NCBI GenBank assembly: GCA_026874595.1 | Contig: CM049320.1 | Location: 21,957,714-22,021,713, forward strand | DNA: 64,000 nt | Reading direction: 5' to 3' | From: Sipunculus nudus | Lineage: Eukaryota > Annelida > Sipuncula > Golfingiida > Sipunculidae | In this document: in pieces, positions 22,971 through 35,072 of the stretch | Layout: each line of letters opens with the position of its first letter | Position numbering within the stretch: position 1 is the first letter of the stretch | Made by a program: the position numbers and the translations under genes | Notes under the pieces: generated by a model | Databases searched by the model: none | What the model was told of the DNA's origin: nothing | What the model saw: only the letters and a program-made list of their open reading frames with translations

Positions 22971-24598
22971 TAAGCAGTGCTCCTGCTAAGCCTTTATTTT
23001 AAATTTATACATATATTTACTGAGATGTGCTTTATATATTCTAATAATCTAATGTATAAATACCCTTTGTACTTTATTTGTCTTGGCGCCTTTTCTGGAG
23101 CGAAAAATAAACACTGCTTAATGTATGTATGTCAAATTTAAGACGGTTTCCTCCATCTAAATAATGTAAACAAATATGATAAGTAGGCTCATTGCTTAAC
23201 ACTCGAACATTGGTGATTAGAAAGAGATAGATGAAGGATTCAGCATTCATAGAAAATTTAATATTCAAGTCACTAACTGAAAGGAGTTTAATAAAACATC
23301 ATTAAGAGTGAAGTATGTAGTTTTTTTGTGACTCCTGACAGCCATCAAATCATACTTATAGGTAGTAGCTGTAGATGTAATGGAAGCTAGGTGGAATGTT
23401 TGTGTGAGCATTTTGAGATGAAATATAAAAGAGGATAAATTAAATTTCTATCATATTGAGTATGGTTATCATCACTTTATTAATGTCCATAGTGAAGTGC
23501 TCACTATAATACCTCGTAGCTTACTTGTGTAATTGGTACTGCAAAAATGAGCAGTAAAAGTAATATTCACCTGCCATCTACGTTCTGAGTAAATCACCTC
23601 ATTAGTATATTAGCAAAGACTTTAAACCTAGTCATGATTAATTGTCCATGCATAACCATAAACAGTTTCCTTTGTGCATCATCTTGACCACACAAAAGTG
23701 TGTTCAGTAGCTTACATGGCTTAAATGTATGAACAACATGACATACCTTATCATACCTTAAACGGTCAGCTTCAACATTTAATGGGGAAAATAAACAGAC
23801 GCGTCCCTATGTCTTCAACGTATAAAACAAAACTCAAGGATAAAGGGATCCATTTCTATAAAGTATGTATGCCCTGAGCCACTTTAGCTGAACTATTGGC
23901 TGACAAATTTTCACACCTAATATTTTACAAAGACATGGTCAGTGGTTAGGTTATTCCTTTTAAGAAATACTGAGCTAATAAGCAGAAAAGAGGGAAGGAT
24001 ATGATACTTCCACGTAGATAGAAGGAGATTCTCCATGGAACTACAGAGGGAGTCCTGCTCTTATCAAGGTATACGCATAGATAGACATCAAAAGAGCACG
24101 GCTTCCCTGTTGCATGCTGTGTTTGCCCCTGCAGTACTCTAAAGCAACCATTGGTCTTTGGCAGATCCATGAGGAGAACACCTCAGGCTTTGTGGGTTAT
24201 GTTAAGCTATATGCAGCCAGTGAAATAGCCAGATGCAGCCCCTGTAGTGGCTTATATCAGGTCATAGTATATTATAGGTTAGAGTAGGCTGTTTCTCTAC
24301 TTAGGATCATGTTATGTAATATGCCTAACTGGCCACAGTATAAGCCTACAATACTGAACAGTCTAAACACACAACATTATGGCCAGGTACAAGTGTACAA
24401 CATCATGCCCAGTGGGGACTATAAACGCGAATCTGTCTAAAAAATTAGAGAATTAAGATTTCGTAGCTCAACACTTTTATACACAGTAAACTCACTCCAG
24501 ATAATGGAATAATCGAAGGAACATTAACAGACATGGGCATTATATTCTGGTAAAGGTGGTCGCTGTACTACAACAATATTTTTGGCTCGCAGAAACCC
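22971..24598. other. Unassigned AT-rich DNA
   Basis: No gene or repeat recognised. Confidence 0.4.
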
Positions 24599-24879
24599 AC
24601 AGATCTCCTTCGCTTTGTCCGCTGCTTTGTATGACACCTTTTCGGGGTTACTACGCCACGGCCGGTACAAGGCCAAGAAACGTAATCAACCTAACGTGAG
24701 CGTGGTATCGCATTGTGCATCAAACTAGTGAGAGCGGGGTTTAAAACGTTGAGTTGGAACTTACTATACGATACCGCGCTCTCATTGGTCTGATTATCAT
24801 TCTTTGTCCTGTGCCAGCCCTGGTGGTGAAACCCGGCGAATCCTGCTATACAAAGCGGTTATAGCGAAGTAGATCTGGA
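24599..24879. mobile_element. Foldback MITE
   Basis: The outer arms CAGATCTCCTTCGCT (24599-24613) with GCTTTGTATG (24623-24632) are matched in inverse by ATACAAAGCGG (24849-24859) and AGCGAAGTAGATCTG (24863-24877). An inner pair, GAGCGTGGTATCGCA (24700-24714), faces CGATACCGCGCTC (24769-24781). Nested arms make the whole ~280 bp nearly self-complementary. No coding capacity and no clear target duplication. Confidence 0.55.
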
Positions 24880-26224
24880 GCGACTGCAGTGTTTAATCGC
24901 TACCGAAGGAGTTTATTATAATGTTCGAGAAAATTCTATTGGGATTTCCGTACTCTGTAGGGGATACAAAATAAGGCACACATTAATACTAGTACACAGA
25001 GTTTGTGATTTCGCACCTGACCTTAGCACTAATTGATGATTCAGGTACATCACAAACAATGAAACCTTTATTTCAAGTCTGGTCATCCCATACGACACAA
25101 CGTTATCACTATATCAATTTACGTTATCCTTGCCATTGCGTCCAAAGGGATATGTTCAAAGAAACCCGTTCGCTCGTTAGAAGTAATACTTCTGGTTTTA
25201 TGACGCAGTGGAAGTGTTTTACAGACTAAATCATATATCTGTTATCTCCGTGGTTAATTCCTATGTGTACGTTATGGGAATGCGTTCTTCAGCTAGGTTA
25301 TTCAGTGATTCAGTGAACCGCATACGTGACTAAAATCAGTGATATACATGAAGGTAATCCAACAGGGCAACTGAAAGTGAACTCTACAGATATAATATAT
25401 ACCGTGACAACAATTAGATATATGCATTCTCCAAGAGATCACTCGGACTCCCCCCCCCCCCCCCCCGGAAAACCCGCAACTGAGCGATAATGGGGAATCT
25501 GTTATGGAGTTCACGACCGTTGATATAAGGTCAAGGTCAAAATAAATATCAGGTGCAAATATATGAACTAGGACTTATATTGTTCCCGAATGTAAGCTTT
25601 TCAAAATCAGCCATATTGGAAAATTGGAGCATACAGAAAATGGATGGAAGAAAGAAAAGTTGATATCGATCGTTCTGCACCCGGTGTGACCAAAGTGGGT
25701 CCACCTACCAAAATCTTTTACCCAAATATGAATCGTGTATAGACATAAATTCATCATCCCCTGTAAGCCTCCACGTCATACCCAGGGGGGTGGGGTTTAT
25801 AATAAAACTGGGTGGGGTAAGGCGTAAATTTTTCAGACGATTTTTAGTGAGAGATTCAGCGGCATATGCTACATACTGCTTACCAGCAGCTCGATCGCTT
25901 GTCCTAGACAGGGCGGTACATTATATCTTACCAGGGCCAATCGAATTAAGCCAACTTCCGCTCCGCCCTGTCCATGTAATTAAAACACCAATAACAAGGT
26001 ATAGATGGTCACCTTTAATATTGTTCATTTTGATTAACTTGATGCAGAATTGTTGTAGGGGGAAGGGTATATCTTTATATAATTTCGGTTTAAAATGCAA
26101 GAAATATATTTTATATAATATATGTTCAGAAAAGGGATATGACTTTATATCTGAACCAACGAGGAAATCTATCAGCCGCTGTCATGAAGCACAAGTCATC
26201 TCCGATTTTTTTTTCACAGTTCAT
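24880..26224. other. Unassigned DNA
   Basis: A 17-base C run at 25450-25466. A lone AAGGTCAAGGTCA (two AGGTCA half-sites) at 25529-25541 is not in an array. No gene. Confidence 0.4.
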
Positions 26225-26437
26225 CTTCTCGTCTTCTTCTTTCCGGTTTATCAGTCTCTCACTCCATTTCTCTTTCGCTCACTCGCTCGCTCTCTCCCCT
26301 CTCTCTGTCTCTGTCTCATTCTCCTCTCTCTCTGTCTCTCTCTCACTCTCTCTTACTCCCCACTCACTCGCTCTCACCTTCTTTCTCTCTCTCTCACACA
26401 CTCTCTCTCACTCTCAATCTCTCTCTCTCGCTCCCCC

Positions 26438-26493
<56 letters not shown>

Positions 26494-26640
26494 GTCACAC
26501 ACTCACTCTCACTCTCTCTCTCGCTCTCCCCTTCTCTCTCTCTCTCTCCCTCTCTCTCTCTCTCTTTCCCCCCTCTCTCTTTCTTTCTTGCTTGTATCTG
26601 TCTTCCTATCTTTTTGCCCACATTCAAGTCTCTATCTTTT
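26225..26640. repeat. Long polypyrimidine (TC)n tract
   Basis: About 400 bp almost without purines on the + strand: CTCT repeats with scattered A, including a pure (TC)n stretch near 26437-26490. Frames across it (Ser/Leu runs on +, Arg/Glu runs on -) are not genes. Such strand-asymmetric tracts can form triplex DNA. Confidence 0.9.
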
Positions 26641-27005
26641 TATTTGGCCATTTAATCAGCATGTTGATCTAAACTATCAATCTGTATTTTCTCTATCCAT
26701 CCGTATCTTAGTTTGCGATTATTAGTATTTGGTCACGACGGATCTTATTCAATCACGACCCCCACCTTCATCTTGGAAGGTCTGTGGTCTTAGTAAAGTG
26801 ACATTTGACATTTTCTTAAGTTAAAAAAGCTGTCTTTCTTTATTAAACTCAATATATCCAGCTGATGCCCCGAACGGACTCTCTGCACATATCCTTCATA
26901 TGATATCGCAGGGGAACAATGGTCTCTTCCGCAGGAAGGTACATCTTTAAGACTTCCGAAGAACGTGATATCAGACGCTGACTGGGCTAACTCACCAGCA
27001 GGCAT
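26641..27005. other. Unassigned DNA
   Basis: Nothing recognised. Confidence 0.4.
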
Positions 27006-27540
27006 TTGGTTGCTATTATTTCGATAATATTATTTCGATTTTGTATAGCGTTAGGCTTTACTTATACCATTTTGCCGCTGAAATCTGCCCCTTTTACGAA
27101 AATGGCTTTTTCTTTAATCTTCAAGGTAAATCAGATTTTACGACATATACGAGTAAACCCAGTTCTTGTAAAACGCAGTATTTTTATTATAATACGACTG
27201 ATCGCGCGGAAATGGGTTTCTGCGTGGCGATTTTACTTGGAAAATTTTGCCGTTTTATCAACTTGGCAATTTCTTTTCATCTTAAGGCGCAAGTCTTATT
27301 TTACGACATCTGTGGGCTCAGCGACTTAATTCGGTAAGAGGGCTGGAGCAGACTCCTCCAGGGTCGTCTGTCGCGGAGCCTCGTTATCGATCGATATCCA
27401 CCAGTTGCCATAGCGGCTGGTTTTAAGGCGCCAAGACACCGGGCCGCAGCCGTGTCCAGAAACACAAATTGTCGGTGTTATAGGAATATACTTCCCCGAG
27501 ACAATTCCATCAGCTCCGCCCCCAACTCTAAGCATTAACT
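27006..27540. promoter_or_regulatory. Candidate enhancer with repeated TTTTACGA words
   Basis: Unique sequence. TTTTACGAC occurs at 27136-27144 and 27299-27307, and TTTTACGAA at 27091-27099, all on the + strand. TTTTACGAC is the type of site bound by posterior Hox (AbdB/Hox9-13) and Cdx proteins. 27338-27540 is GC- and CpG-rich with no recognised gene. The overlapping open frames on both strands show no family signal. This is motif-based inference only. Confidence 0.25.
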
Positions 27541-28089
27541 TGGTCGGTTAGTTTTCCTGTTATCAAATTAACTCAAAATTTTCTGAGTGGATTTTAAAGA
27601 AACGGTCATATAAATGTTTGCTACTCTGAATTATAATGGTATTGAGATTCTTTACCATTGCAAAATATGTAATTTTTTGTCCCGGCCCAAGATGAAACCA
27701 TCGCCATTCACCAGTGGTAAGGAAATCCTTATGTGTAAAATATTTGAATGTTATGATTTTTTTTCGTCAGAAATGTGCACAGGTATATGACCTAATTGGA
27801 GCTGTCTGTATTCTTTCGGCTAAATGCAGACCTGTGATGCAAGCATCGAATATGTGAACGATGATACGCATTTCGCTCGATATGGACTCATGCTATTCCT
27901 TCCCTCAGGTACAAAACACCTCAGTTTTGGTTAGGGTCCCGGTAATATTCATGACCTGAATGGTAATCCTCAATAATGGCGACGGTATGCGGTCTCCGAC
28001 TGCATTCAAATTAGTATTTGCTATTGATACCATGCTTCTGACTTTATACTCATCATTAGAGCAGTCACTTATTTACACTTTCATTTCCT
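27541..28089. other. Unassigned DNA
   Basis: Nothing recognised. Confidence 0.4.
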
Positions 28090-28300
28090 TTTGCTCTCAA
28101 ATTAACAACGCCGGATTTCTTTGCCTGAGAGAACGTATACGCCGTATCCGGCTTTGCAGCACGGCGAGGCACAGTCTCCACATTGTCCTTACAGGGCCAA
28201 TTAATCACGCTAATTAGTGAGCTTCGGCCGGCTTTTGTCCCGCTATTACAGCTGGTGATTACGATGCATCATGGTCTATCAGCAACATTCCTAAACCCAA
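28090..28300. promoter_or_regulatory. Candidate conserved homeodomain-site block
   Basis: CCAATTAATCACGCTAATTA (28197-28216) places two homeodomain-type cores (ATTAATCA and TAATTAG) 13 bp apart. It is followed by a CpG-containing, non-repetitive stretch with CAGCTG (28249-28254). The pattern resembles developmental enhancers. Both strands contain stops in most frames. Unproven. Confidence 0.3.
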
Positions 28301-28524
28301 GCAGGAAACTGTAGATTTGGATTGTTTATACGGGTTTTGTGTTAAATTTCTGGGCTTTCCTATCTGAAATATTTCTCGGGGGTATTGTTTTTATGGGCTT
28401 ATGGAGTAAAGAAGATGTTTTGAAAATAAGATGTTAAATAAAAAATAAAATTTGGGCTTTAATGATATTTGAAACTATTGAGCTACTTAGATATACAACT
28501 TATGTATAGTCTGTTGGTCTTCTT
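28301..28524. other. Unassigned DNA
   Basis: Nothing recognised. Confidence 0.4.
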
Positions 28525-28815
28525 TTATGTTGTAAAAAGGTAAAGTCTGTTGGGCTTTTACAACCAAGCCTACTGGGTCATCAGGCCGGAGCTTATCTCA
28601 GTTTCTGTAGCGTGAAGCGACCAAGGAGATAACCTTTGCCTGGATGGGACGCAAGTTCATCGCAGGTTTCCTTCCCAGTAGTTACTGGTACCCACACCTA
28701 CAGCTTGGTGGACAGAAGCACACCTGCGGATGTGACTAGAGGGTCTTGACCGGGAATCGAAATCACGACATCTCGATCATGAGCTAGGCACCTTAACCAT
28801 TACACCACCGCCCCA
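28525..28815 (-). mobile_element. tRNA-related SINE (family 2)
   Basis: Read on the minus strand it begins GTGGGGCGGTGGTGTAATGG at 28815 (box A-like TGGTGTAATGGTTAAGG) and has a box B-like GATTTCGATTCCCGG near 28752-28766. A body follows with GGTACCAGTAACTACTGGGA, AAGCTCCGGCCTGA and a 3' end of GTAAAAGCCCAACA..CTTTACCTTT. The same body lies on the + strand at 38070-38368, which sets its extent. Pol III-type, non-coding. Confidence 0.75.
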
Positions 28816-29058
28816 CACAGATATACAAAAACATAGTAATATAATAATCCTGGTTACTAAAGTGCAATAAAATGTTGAGCATCCAGTCACAAGTTAGGTA
28901 AGTGCACGTCAACGTTTATTAAAACATCAGCTTGTGTAACTAATGAACAGCTATAGAAGTGCTTTAAACAAATGCCATAAAAATATTCAAAATTAAACAA
29001 TTATTGATTTCTAATCCATAGATGAAAGGGAACGTGTTCTCATTATTTGGTCGTTTAA
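28816..29058. other. Unassigned DNA
   Basis: Nothing recognised. Confidence 0.4.
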
Positions 29059-29365
29059 TAGGATTGCCTTTTGTTCGCGAGGGTTTCAAATTCGCGAAAT
29101 TCGAGAAAAGGGAATTTTTGCGTTAATAAAACATTCGTGAACGAGAGGTCAAACGTGGAAAGCAAATTATCTTTCATCAATGAACAATTTTTTTTCAACT
29201 TTTTCGCTGTTCATTTGTCCAATTATTAATATTATTTATTTAATATAATTAATTCCTATAATAATGAATTACTTTTTGTTGGTGTGTTCATATGGCGAGA
29301 TAGGGAAAATGAAACACTTAAACTGTGAAGATTGCGAAATTTTAATCCCGCTAATATGAAACCAG
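29059..29365. mobile_element. MITE, related to 19700-20110
   Basis: Left end GGATTGCCTTTTGTTCGCGA (29061), then GGGTTTCAAATTCGCGAAAT. The right part has GAAACACTTAA..TTTTAATCCCGC and ATGAAACCAGG. Same order of blocks as the copy at 19700-20110, with the right terminus decayed. Confidence 0.55.
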
Positions 29366-29745
29366 GTACGAGCCAAGCTCGCTTTCTATAAGACGATCTT
29401 ATGAACATATCGTACGTTAGGCCAACGTGTTAAGGTTCTTATACACTGTTGAATACCACCATTGGGTGCAAAGAATTTGTTATCATAGATTATGTGACTG
29501 GCCCAGTTCGCGTTGGAAAAAAGTAACTTGTATATGAAATACTCTTGTTCGTTTGCCACCCGAGTAGTCTATGCCAGCAGGACACTGAAGTAAGCTTAAG
29601 TTTTTGTATGTTAAATTTTCGCGATTTTTACTTTTTATTTCAGAATTTCGCTATCTTTCCATTTTCGCTATCACATCATACACATTTTTAAAGACCTACA
29701 CTTAGTGTATTCATTATTATATGATTTACATGCAGGCAAAATTTT
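29366..29745. other. Unassigned DNA with TTCGCG words
   Basis: Contains TTTTCGCGATTTTTAC (29626) and TTTCGCTATC words that echo the MITE family, but no clear boundaries. Confidence 0.35.
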
Positions 29746-32700
29746 AATGATTTATGAAAAGTACCAAAGTACACCAAACGTATGGAAATTATTTTCCATA
29801 ATAGGGAATTAATATAAAAGGTTCCATGTTTTTTTTTAATTATCAACTTTTTGACTTGCGACGCTACAGGCAGAGATAACGTACACTGATGCCTCAGTAC
29901 AAATGGCTTTTCGTCTGTGTTGACAGGGCGTCTTGATCATCAAGGTATTATTTTCGCCATTTCCTTTGCCTGCATGAATATCGTGAAATTAGAAACTTCG
30001 CGAACAAAAAGGCTATCACAGTATTTAACTATCTGACAACAGGGGTATACAAAGATTTTTTGTTTTTAAATTAAGACAACATATTACAGGCCTACAGGTA
30101 CGCTATCTTTCAAAAACCAGACTAACCGTTAGATATGATTATGTATACCACTAAAAACACCTATCATTGGCGAAAACAGATTCTGTTATAACTCAGCTTA
30201 CTGGTCAGCATACAAGCATGTTTCACACAGAACACGAAAATAGTCATTCCCAAGATAGGATTTGTACTTTTGTCTGTTTGACAGTGTCACGAATAAAAAA
30301 AAAACTACCGGTCAAATATAGATGCATACTTAGTCGTGTGTTCATGTTAATCCCAATCCATACTCGCGACTGAGGATTCTCGAAATGGGAATTCATTCCA
30401 GACTGGCCAAGGCCATGATATGGTTAAGACTTAACTGTTATCTCTGACAGAGAAATCATATGCGGTCCTGTAACGCTAAGTGTCGGTACTGCCACTCTGG
30501 CATAAGAGCAAACACGGAGCTACATGTATCGGTGATTGGAATCACGTATTATTAACGCACATATAGTAGCAAACAAAAATACTAACGCCCTTGCAGGGCT
30601 AAGCTCATTCATACGAACCATGACTTGATGCCGATCGTTTGCCGCTCTAAAAAGAGCATAAAAAACTAAAATAATTTGAAAACTAACCTTATAAAGAACA
30701 CAGACTCCTTAGCTATATTTTATACATAGATTGTACGAATATTTATTATGATTTATTAAAATGTTAATGATTTATGAAAAGTTTATGAAAAATGGGAATT
30801 ATTTTCCATTATAGGGAATTAATATAAAAGGTTCCATGTTTTTTTTAAATTATCAACTTTTTGACTTGCGACGCTACAGGCAGAGATAACGAACACTGAT
30901 GCCTCAGTACAAACTGGCTTTTCGTCTGTGTTGACGGGGCGTCTTGATCATCAAGGTATTATTTTCGCCATTTCCTTTGCCTGCATGAATATCGTGAAAT
31001 TAGAAACTTCGCGAACAAAAAGGCTATCACAGTATTTACCTATATCTGACAACAGGGGTATACAAAGATTTTTTGTTTTTAAATTTAGACAACATATTAC
31101 AGGCCTACAGGTACGCTATCTTTCAAAAACCAGACTAACCGTTAGATATGATTATGTATACCACTAAAAACACCTATCATTGGCGAAAACAGATTCTGTT
31201 ATAACTCAGCTTACTGGTCAGCATACAAGCATGTTTCACACAGAACACGAAAATAGTCATTCCCAAGATAGGATTTGTACTTTTGTCTGTTTGACAGTGT
31301 CACGAATAAAAAAAAACTACCGGTCAAATATAGATGCATACTTAGTCGTGTGTTCATGTTAATCCCGATCCATACTCGCGACTGAGGATTCTCGAACTGG
31401 GAATTCATTCTAGACTGGCCAAGGCCATGATATGGTTAAGACTTAACTGTTATCTCTGACAGAGAAATCATACGCGGTCCTGTAACGCTAAGTGTCGGTA
31501 CTGCCACTCTGGCATAAGAGCAAACACGGAGCTACATGTATCGGTGATTGGAATCACGTATTATTAACGCACATATAGTAGCAAACAAAAATACTAACGC
31601 CCTTGCAGGGCTAAGCTCATTCATACGAACCATGACTTGATGCCGATCGTTTGCCGTTCTAAAAAGAGCATAAAAAACTAAAATAATTTGAAAACTAACC
31701 TTATAAAGAACACAGACTCCTTAGCTATATTTTATACATAGATTGTACGAATATTTATTATGATTTATTAAAATGTTAATGATTTATGAAAAGTTTATGA
31801 AAAAATGGGAATTATTTTCCATTATAGGGAATTAATATAAAAGGTTCCATGTTTTTTTAAATTATCAACTTTTTGACTTGCGACGCTACAGGCAGAGATA
31901 ACGAACACTGATGCCTCAGTACAAACTGGCTTTTCGTCTGTGTTGACGGGGCGTCTTGATCATCAAGGTATTATTTTCGCCATTTCCTTTGCCTGCATGA
32001 ATATCGTGAAATTAGAAACTTCGCGAACAAAAAGGCTATCACAGTATTTACCTATCTGACAACAGGGGTATACAAAGATTTTTTGTTTTTAAATTTAGAC
32101 AACATATTACAGGCCTACAGGTACGCTATCTTACATAAACCAGACTAACCGTTAGATATGATTATGTATACCACTAAAAACACCTATCATTGGCGAAAAC
32201 AGATTCTGTTATAACTCAGCTTACTGGTCAGCATACAAGCATGTTTCACACAGAACACGAAAATAGTCATTCCCAAGATAGGATTTGTACTTTTGTCTGT
32301 TTGACAGTATCACGAATAAAAAAAAAACTACCGGTCAAATATAGATGCATACTTAGTCGTGTGTTCATGTTAATCCCGATCCATACTCGCGACAGAGGAT
32401 TCTCGAACTGGGAATTCATTCTAGACTGGCCAAGGCCATTATATGGTTAAGACTTAACTGTTACCTCTGACAGAAAAATCATACGTTCTCTCGCGGACCT
32501 GTAACGCTAAGTGTCGGTATACTGCCACTCTGGCATAAGATCAAACACGGAGCTACATGTATCGGTGATTGGAATCACGTATTATTAACGCACATATAGT
32601 AGCAAAAAAAAATACTAACGCCCTGGCAGGGCTCATTCATACGAACCATGACTTGATGCCGATCGTTTCCCGTTCTAAAAAGAGCATAAAAAACTAAAAT

Positions 32701-32777
32701 AATTTGAAAACTAACCTTATAAAGAACACAGACTCCTTAGCTATATTTTATACATAGATTGTACGAATATTTATTAT
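29746..32777 (+). repeat. Three ~1-kb tandem units
   Basis: Units start at 29746, 30766 and 31778 (lengths 1020, 1012 and about 1000). They are nearly identical, with scattered substitutions and homopolymer length changes. Each has a MITE-family segment (GAAACTTCGCGAACAAAAAG), a CTTGATCATCAAGG palindrome, and a frame of 60-86 residues starting at TTG that is repeated in all three. The middle copy of that frame ends differently because an A run near 31310 is one base shorter, which argues against selection for a protein. Unit 3 ends at a SINE. Near-identity implies recent duplication or an assembly effect. Confidence 0.9.
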
Positions 32778-32960
32778 GATGAATCGCGGCACTCTACACA
32801 TGGCACAGGTGCGGGAGTTCTGTAGTCTGTTTAGGGATGGCGTAAACCGGAAAACCAGGAGAAAACCATTGTCCGTAGACGGGCAACTACAACCCAATCT
32901 CACAACAACGCCGGGATTTGTTACCCAGGTCGCCATTAGCGAATGGCAAAGTTATTGAAG
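32778..32960 (-). mobile_element. tRNA-derived SINE (family 3), truncated head
   Basis: On the minus strand it reads GTGAGATTGGGTTGTAGTTG, GGTTTTCTCCTGG, CCATCCCT and ends AGAGTGCCGCGATTC. These match the + strand SINE at 42091-42335 block by block. Its tRNA-like head (GACCTGGGTAACAAATCCC) is diverged or shortened. It sits exactly at the end of the third 1-kb unit. Confidence 0.65.
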
Positions 32961-33689
32961 ATGGAGGGATGGCAACTCTAAAAGGTTTACTGTGTGTGCT
33001 CATTTGACTTTGCCGTACCTCATATATCATTATCAGTATCCGACGAGATGATGAAAAAAACTCTTGACGAACCGTCAAATTTTCGTTTAAAAGAAGTAAC
33101 ACCAGCTGTTCATAATAACAAACTTCCGGAAATGCGTTGTCTAATGTTTGTCTGTTCGGATCAAGGAATTCAGCTTGGTAGCTCCTTTAAAGAAAAATAA
33201 AATATAAACTAGAAATTCATTTAAGAACCTCGCCGTTAAAGATAAAATAAGGTTAACTGTGATATGACAAAATGCTCTCTTTCTTGCCGATATATGAGGG
33301 ACCCGAAAACGCGGTGTCGGACTCCTTCGACTCGTGTCACCGGTGTGGTTGTACAGATAAATTTCCCATGATCATGGAAGGTAAAAGGAAGAGATCAAGT
33401 GATATTAATTTAAGTGTATCGAATTTGTAGATTATAGAAACAGAATAAAGGGGTTGGGTCGAACTGCGATAGGGGTGCTACTCCAGCTAGATGATACACT
33501 CAGTTTCAACGATCACACTGATAAAGGCTGAGAAAGCGGTTAAAAGCGTGAGTATGATTTTATTTTACACCCCAGATTTTGTATAAGCAAAAGGAAAACA
33601 AGAATTTTTATAATGCTTCCGAAAATAATATAATAAATCAAGCTGGAGTTTGAATCTCTCGCAGAGTATAGGTTGTCATTTATATTTTA
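32961..33689. other. Unassigned DNA
   Basis: No gene, RNA or repeat recognised. Confidence 0.4.
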
Positions 33690-34480
33690 ATTTCGTTTCT
33701 TGCTTGCATGCAGGAAGACCGGTGTGGACTCTCAGCCGCGGCGGAGGCTTATCACGCTCTACTCATTGCCCTCTGTTAGACTGTGAGACATACTAACATT
33801 TATAAATATGTGTGGGCGGAAGAGTGGGAGGCTGAAGGACTTACCATATGCTTGGCGGAAAGATTGATTTCAGAGTGACAGTAAAATGTGACAACGCCGG
33901 ATTAGTCCGCGACACCGCCGTCACACGTACATGCCGGCCAACTCTCCCAGCGCGGGCCCCATTTAAAGGAATATTCCCAACCGTCCAGGACTTCACCATG
34001 GGCGTATCGATTGGCGTTAGCAAGTGGCATCGGGTTATAGGAATCCCTTGTCCATAAAAAATGTGGAGACGCCAGGACAGCTGGTTCAGAGCTTTTGAGA
34101 ATCAGCCCTGATAAATACAGAAAGCTTTTTGGCTCTTTTGTGTGAATTCTATCAAGTGGACCTCATATCGGTCCCGCAAGCACGAGCTCCGCGATGAACA
34201 AAATACCCCGATCTGATATCTTGAGCGGTTAAATCTCTCGGAACTCTTTAGTGCACTAATTAGATGTTATTTTAATTTGCGCTCTCCACGAGGTTTCACA
34301 TCGAAGGGCGGTTTTTCTGGTGTTCCTTTTTGATAATTTTACTAGAAGCACTGAACTTTTTTTTTAAATTTTAATTATCGGCTTCCAGCGACTTCTTTTT
34401 TTCTCCCAATCAGGGCCTGGATTTATAAACTTTTCATTTAATGGCGTATTGGGTTTATTCCATTCACATTTCTCCTTGAA
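33690..34480. promoter_or_regulatory. Candidate regulatory block with PBX/MEIS-like motifs
   Basis: Unique and GC-richer, with CpG-dense 33890-33960. GATTGATTTCAGAGTGACAG at 33864-33883 joins a PBX-like TTGATT and a MEIS-like TGACAG. CACTAATTAGATG follows near 34254-34266. The frame at 33848-34057 is open on both strands and has no family signal, so it could be an exon but is not called. Inference only. Confidence 0.25.
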
Positions 34481-34978
34481 GATCCTGCGATGCCTGAAGA
34501 GCACGATTTTCCCACAAACCAATCCAACTGTTAGGACTGGCGTGTTTATGTTCGTGCCGAGTTTATCGATCGGATGCCGATAATGCGTGGCTGTCTATCG
34601 GGAAAATATGAATATCATTTATCGGCAAGAGTAAATATATCAAATGAGATAATTTTCAACAAACAGTCCGGAAAATACTGTGGTTGGCTGCATATTCGGG
34701 GTCATTTTTATTTTTCAGTGTTTCATGAGGATTTCTTTTCGCGATCTCACCATACTTTAAAGTGCACATAATATATATCCTTTACCTAATGAAATACCTA
34801 TAGTTAATATGCTCGTACAGTCTAACAAATTGAAGAGAATTAAAGAGAACAACGAACTAATCCTTATCTTTATAATTATATATCAAACTTTTACTATCGA
34901 TCTTACAGGCACGGATAACATATACTGAAGATGCAAATGAGGTAATTCAGTATAAATGGTTATTTACTTGTGTATATG
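34481..34978. other. Unassigned DNA
   Basis: Nothing recognised. Confidence 0.4.
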
Positions 34979-35072
34979 GGGCGCTTTGTACGCGAAGGTT
35001 TCATTTTCGCGAAAGTGTCCCTTTCCGCGAATATCGCGAATTTGAAACCTTCGCGAACAAAATGCCAACCAT
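34979..35072. mobile_element. Short hairpin MITE derivative
   Basis: CGCGAAGGTTTCA at 34991-35003 is exactly reverse complementary to TGAAACCTTCGCG at 35043-35055. The right end GCGAACAAAATGCCAACCAT matches the terminus of the 19700-20110 MITE family. A compact ~94-bp version. Confidence 0.6.

Noticed and set aside
25790..26725. 311-residue Leu/Ser-rich frame, the longest in the window
   Set aside because: More than a third is the (TC)n tract, which opens all frames. The N-terminal part has no recognisable domain or start context.
30167..32450. Repeated open frame (60-86 residues, starting at TTG) in the three 1-kb units as a gene family
   Set aside because: It has no ATG and no family signal. 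The middle copy shifts frame at a homopolymer A run. The repetition is explained by tandem duplication of the DNA.
33848..34057. Coding exon
   Set aside because: The frame is open on both strands, probably from base composition, with no domain signal and no clear acceptor/donor pair. Kept only as a possible regulatory block.
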